Assembly: GCA_016870235.1 (NCBI GenBank)
Contig: VGCB01000099.1
Coordinates: 1-8,170, forward strand
DNA: 8,170 bases
Source: Actinomycetota bacterium
GTDB taxonomy: Bacteria; Actinomycetota; Thermoleophilia; Gaiellales; Gaiellaceae
Direction: 5' to 3'
Made by a program: the position numbers and the translations under genes. Positions 5,875 to 8,170 of this stretch are shown here, one piece after another. How positions within the stretch are numbered: the first letter of the stretch is position 1; each line of letters starts with the position of its first letter. The notes under the pieces were generated by a model. The model saw only the letters and a list, made by a program, of their open reading frames with translations. It made no database searches and was not told the DNA's origin.

Positions 5875-7359
5875 GTGACGAAGGGGACAGCGCAGCAACA
5901 GTTCGAGGGGGAAAGGCGGACGCTCAGTCATTCCGCCGTCGTTCACGTGTCGCGACGACTCGGCGTGCTCGACACGTTCCGGGTCCCGGACGCGATCGCA
6001 GGAGAGCGCGGACCGGTCGGCGCGATCGTCCGACCGGACGGCCGCGGCGCGCGAATCCTCTGGCCCAACGCTCCGGTCGTTCCCCGCAAGCACGTGCAGC
6101 TCGGCGACATCCGCGTCTGCGCGCGCGTCGTCGAGGAGCCCACCGGCCGGACCCTCCTCGCCGGCCAGCCGGTGACGGGCTGGCGGCGCGAGACACCGGT
6201 CACGAGCGCCGCCGGAGAGATCCTGGGCTGGACGCTCCGGGGTGACGACGGGAGCCTCTTCCTCCCGTTCGACCCGGAGGAGGCGATGGCGACGCTGATC
6301 GCGGAGGAGTACCAGGGAAGCGTCTCGAGTAGCGCGAAGAGCGTTGCGCGCCGTCTCTACTACGCCGGGCGCTTCCTCGTCCCGCGCTCGGTGATCTTGC
6401 AGCTCCGGCGGCAGCTGGCGCAGGCGAAGGACTACACGGCCGCCTTCCCACGCTGGCCGGCCGAGCCGTCGCTGCACGACCTCTTCTCGCTCGTGCTCAC
6501 CGAGGTCGAGCGAGTCGCAGGAGAGCCGCTGCCGATGCTGGCCCCGTGGCCTCAGGGCTACGAGTGGGCGTTCGTGATCAGCCACGACGTCGAGCGATCG
6601 GCCGGCCTCGCGAACGTCGGCAAGATGCGCGGGATCGAGACGGAGCTCGGCTTCCGCTCGGCGTGGTACTTCGTGCCGGAGCGCGACTACCGCGTCGACG
6701 ACGACCTCGTCGCCTCCCTGACCGCCGACGGGTTCGAGGTCGGTCTGCACGGCCTGCATCACGACGGGCGCGACCTCAATCCGCACTACTTCGACGAGCG
6801 GATCGGCCGGATGCTCGACTATGCGCGTCGTTGGGGCGCCGTCGGGTTTCGCGCGCCGGCCACCCAGCGGGTCCGGCACCTGATCGCGAAGATCGGCCTC
6901 GAGTACGACAGCTCGTACGCCGACGTGGCCACGTTCGAGCCGCAGAGCGGCGGAACGTGCTCGCTCCTCCCGTTCACGATCGGTGACGTCGTCGAGCTGC
7001 CCATCACCTTCGAGCAGGATCACACGCTGCTCGAGGTGCTCGCGCTCACGCCTGCGGCGGCAGCCGACAACTGGCGTGCCAAGGCGGCGTTCATCAGGGA
7101 GCGTCAGGGGCTCGGGATGCTGCTCGCCCACCCGGACTACATGCTCGCCGACGACCGCCTTGCCGCCTACAGGTCGTTTCTGGAGTCGATCGCGGAGATG
7201 TCGGCCTGGCACGCGCTCCCGCGTGACGTGAGCCGTTGGTGGCGCCGTCGAGCGGAGACGGCGCTCGTGCGCGACGGCGCAGGCGGCTGGGTCGCGGTCG
7301 GACCGGCGGCCGACGAGGCCCGGGTCGTCGTCGGCCTCGGGACCGCGGCGCAACGTTAG
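5875..7359 (+). CDS. NodB-like polysaccharide deacetylase with N-terminal accessory region
   Basis: A 494-residue protein starting at GTG one base after the preceding stop, so probably translated by coupling; no strong ribosome site is seen and a later start is possible. Residues 1 to about 220 form an accessory region including LFLPFDPEEAM and FPRWPAEPSL. The C-terminal half is a carbohydrate esterase 4 type barrel: FVISHDVE (D238), HGLHH (H292 and H296, the metal-binding His-x3-His), GFRAP (R326, P328), YDSSYAD (344-350) and LLAHPDY (H419). These enzymes remove N-acetyl groups from glycans using a metal ion. Motif 1 reads HDVE instead of the usual DD pair, as in the larger THDVD/E branch I recall from exopolysaccharide loci. 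No signal peptide is seen, so it may act in the cytoplasm on lipid-linked intermediates. Fold assignment is firm; substrate is inferred from its operon partners. Confidence 0.88.
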   Translation: MTKGTAQQQFEGERRTLSHSAVVHVSRRLGVLDTFRVPDAIAGERGPVGAIVRPDGRGARILWPNAPVVPRKHVQLGDIRVCARVVEEPTGRTLLAGQPVTGWRRETPVTSAAGEILGWTLRGDDGSLFLPFDPEEAMATLIAEEYQGSVSSSAKSVARRLYYAGRFLVPRSVILQLRRQLAQAKDYTAAFPRWPAEPSLHDLFSLVLTEVERVAGEPLPMLAPWPQGYEWAFVISHDVERSAGLANVGKMRGIETELGFRSAWYFVPERDYRVDDDLVASLTADGFEVGLHGLHHDGRDLNPHYFDERIGRMLDYARRWGAVGFRAPATQRVRHLIAKIGLEYDSSYADVATFEPQSGGTCSLLPFTIGDVVELPITFEQDHTLLEVLALTPAAAADNWRAKAAFIRERQGLGMLLAHPDYMLADDRLAAYRSFLESIAEMSAWHALPRDVSRWWRRRAETALVRDGAGGWVAVGPAADEARVVVGLGTAAQR

Positions 7360-7362
7360 GCT

Positions 7363-7394
7363 CCGCCTCCGCAGCAAAGGGCCCCTGCAGGCGG
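7363..7394. terminator. Weak hairpin between convergent genes
   Basis: In the 58-base gap between the deacetylase stop and the converging acyltransferase stop, CCGCCT (7363-7368) pairs with AGGCGG (7389-7394) and GCAG (7371-7374) pairs with CTGC (7385-7388), with a two-base bulge. It could end transcripts from both sides. There is no T run, so intrinsic termination is uncertain. Confidence 0.35.
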
Positions 7395-7417
7395 TGGTCG
7401 CTGGGCGCTCTGCCCGT

Positions 7418-8170
7418 TCAGGCGACGAAGCGGTACAGCGCCTCGCCGGTGAGGCGGCAGACCCACGGCGGCGTGCGCTTGATCCCGAAGGCGAGCATGG
7501 CGCCGACGCGGCCCGATCCGACCTCTTCCAGCTCGAGGCTCGTCGTGCTGTAGAGGAGCGGCACCTCCTCCGCGCCGAAGCTCGACTTGTAGCGCCGGAG
7601 CCCGTCGTTCGGGAGATCAGACCGGCCGAAGTCGAAGTGCGCGAAGCCGGCCCGGCAGGACTCCTCGATCGCGCCCAGCATCAACTGGAAGTTCGCTCCG
7701 ACGCGTCGGCCGACATCGTTCGAGGCGCCGAACTTGTAGTGCACCGTGCGCTGCCAGTGCATCATCACCATTGCCGCGACGGGCTCGCCCTCGACCTCGC
7801 CGACCATGACGTAGCCGTTCCCGGGCGCGATGATCTTCTCCCAGAAGAGGTCGAAGAACCGGCGCGGCTGGATCGGGACGCCCTGGCGCTGCCGGGTCAC
7901 GAGGTGCAGGGCGTAGAAGGTCTCGGTCAGATCGCGGCGCTCACGGCTCAGCCGGTAGGTCACGTTCTCGCGCCGAGCGCGGGTGACGGCTCGCCGGGTG
8001 GCGGCGGTCAGAAGTGACCTGACCTCCTCGGGGCTCCCGGGCAGCTCGAGGGAGTGGGTGACGGCCCGGGCGTCGAGCCGGAGCTCCGGGGCGACGGCGC
8101 GGCCGTGGATGTCGAGCCTGCTCACGCCGGCGTCGTCCTTCAAAGCGAGGATCCCGCGGACGAGCTGTTC
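7418..8170 (-). CDS. FemAB/GNAT-type acyltransferase (5' end beyond window)
   Basis: A leftward gene ending at TGA (complement of 7418-7420). The 250 visible residues run open to the right edge (first residues EQLVRGILAL), so the N-terminus lies outside and the TTG at 8143 need not be a start. The second GNAT-fold domain of FemAB-related proteins is clear: RRAVTRARRENV, GYVMVGEVEGEPVAAMVMM, HYKFGASND, ANFQLMLGAIEE, then the hallmark FDFGRSD...GLRRYKSSFGAE and PLLYSTTS. Such enzymes transfer an aminoacyl or acyl group to an amino sugar or peptide; FemAB-related members also occur in exopolysaccharide and exosortase-linked loci. It converges on the polysaccharide operon, so it is transcribed separately, but a role in modifying amino groups exposed by the neighbouring deacetylase is a reasonable guess. 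Family assignment is strong; donor and acceptor are unknown. Confidence 0.88.
   Translation of the reverse strand, partial: EQLVRGILALKDDAGVSRLDIHGRAVAPELRLDARAVTHSLELPGSPEEVRSLLTAATRRAVTRARRENVTYRLSRERRDLTETFYALHLVTRQRQGVPIQPRRFFDLFWEKIIAPGNGYVMVGEVEGEPVAAMVMMHWQRTVHYKFGASNDVGRRVGANFQLMLGAIEESCRAGFAHFDFGRSDLPNDGLRRYKSSFGAEEVPLLYSTTSLELEEVGSGRVGAMLAFGIKRTPPWVCRLTGEALYRFVA

Noticed and set aside
5776..7377. Leftward 533-residue frame opposite the deacetylase
   Set aside because: Antisense shadow, rich in Arg/Asp/Val/Leu, spanning two real genes with no recognisable domain.

Overview
The window is GC-rich DNA with dense, strongly GC-ending codons in most genes, one-base gaps or ATGA overlaps between genes, and a tRNA-Ser that encodes its own CCA. 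This fits a high-GC actinobacterium, perhaps of the Thermoleophilia/Solirubrobacterales type. That placement rests on style and protein likeness, not on a marker gene.

Left part (1-1085): the 3'-truncated end of a leftward gene for an unrecognised protein. It has a helical domain, a Pro/Ala/Ser/Thr-rich linker and a C-terminal hydrophobic helix encoded by a 12-base tandem repeat. A short divergent gap follows, then a rightward tRNA-Ser(UGA) gene with a strong hairpin terminator.

Middle part (about 1086-3312): a leftward gene for a secreted-type serine peptidase (S8/S53-like), followed by a prealbumin-like domain and a LamG-like C-terminal domain. The gene has no N-terminus: no signal peptide, no N-terminal part of the peptidase fold and no credible start. 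Its coding stops looking like peptidase exactly where the next gene starts in the opposite direction. Sampled lines here are less GC-rich than those to the right, and a long inverted repeat lies just past its stop. The block looks like a foreign remnant, a rearrangement scar or an assembly join.

Right part (3313-8170): a tight rightward operon for cell-surface polysaccharide. It encodes a polyprenyl-phosphate sugar-1-phosphate transferase that starts glycan assembly on the lipid carrier, a Gfo/Idh/MocA nucleotide-sugar dehydrogenase (ATGA overlap), and a NodB-like polysaccharide deacetylase (one base after the preceding stop). A leftward FemAB/GNAT-type acyltransferase, cut by the right edge, converges on the operon. 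Together they suggest a locus that makes and decorates an exopolysaccharide or capsule: carrier-lipid priming, sugar oxidation, N-deacetylation and acyl transfer.

I did not find a clearly new biological system. The items most worth a second look are the peptidase/glycosyltransferase junction near 3312, the peptidase's atypical active site, the repeat-encoded membrane helix, and the composition of the polysaccharide operon.
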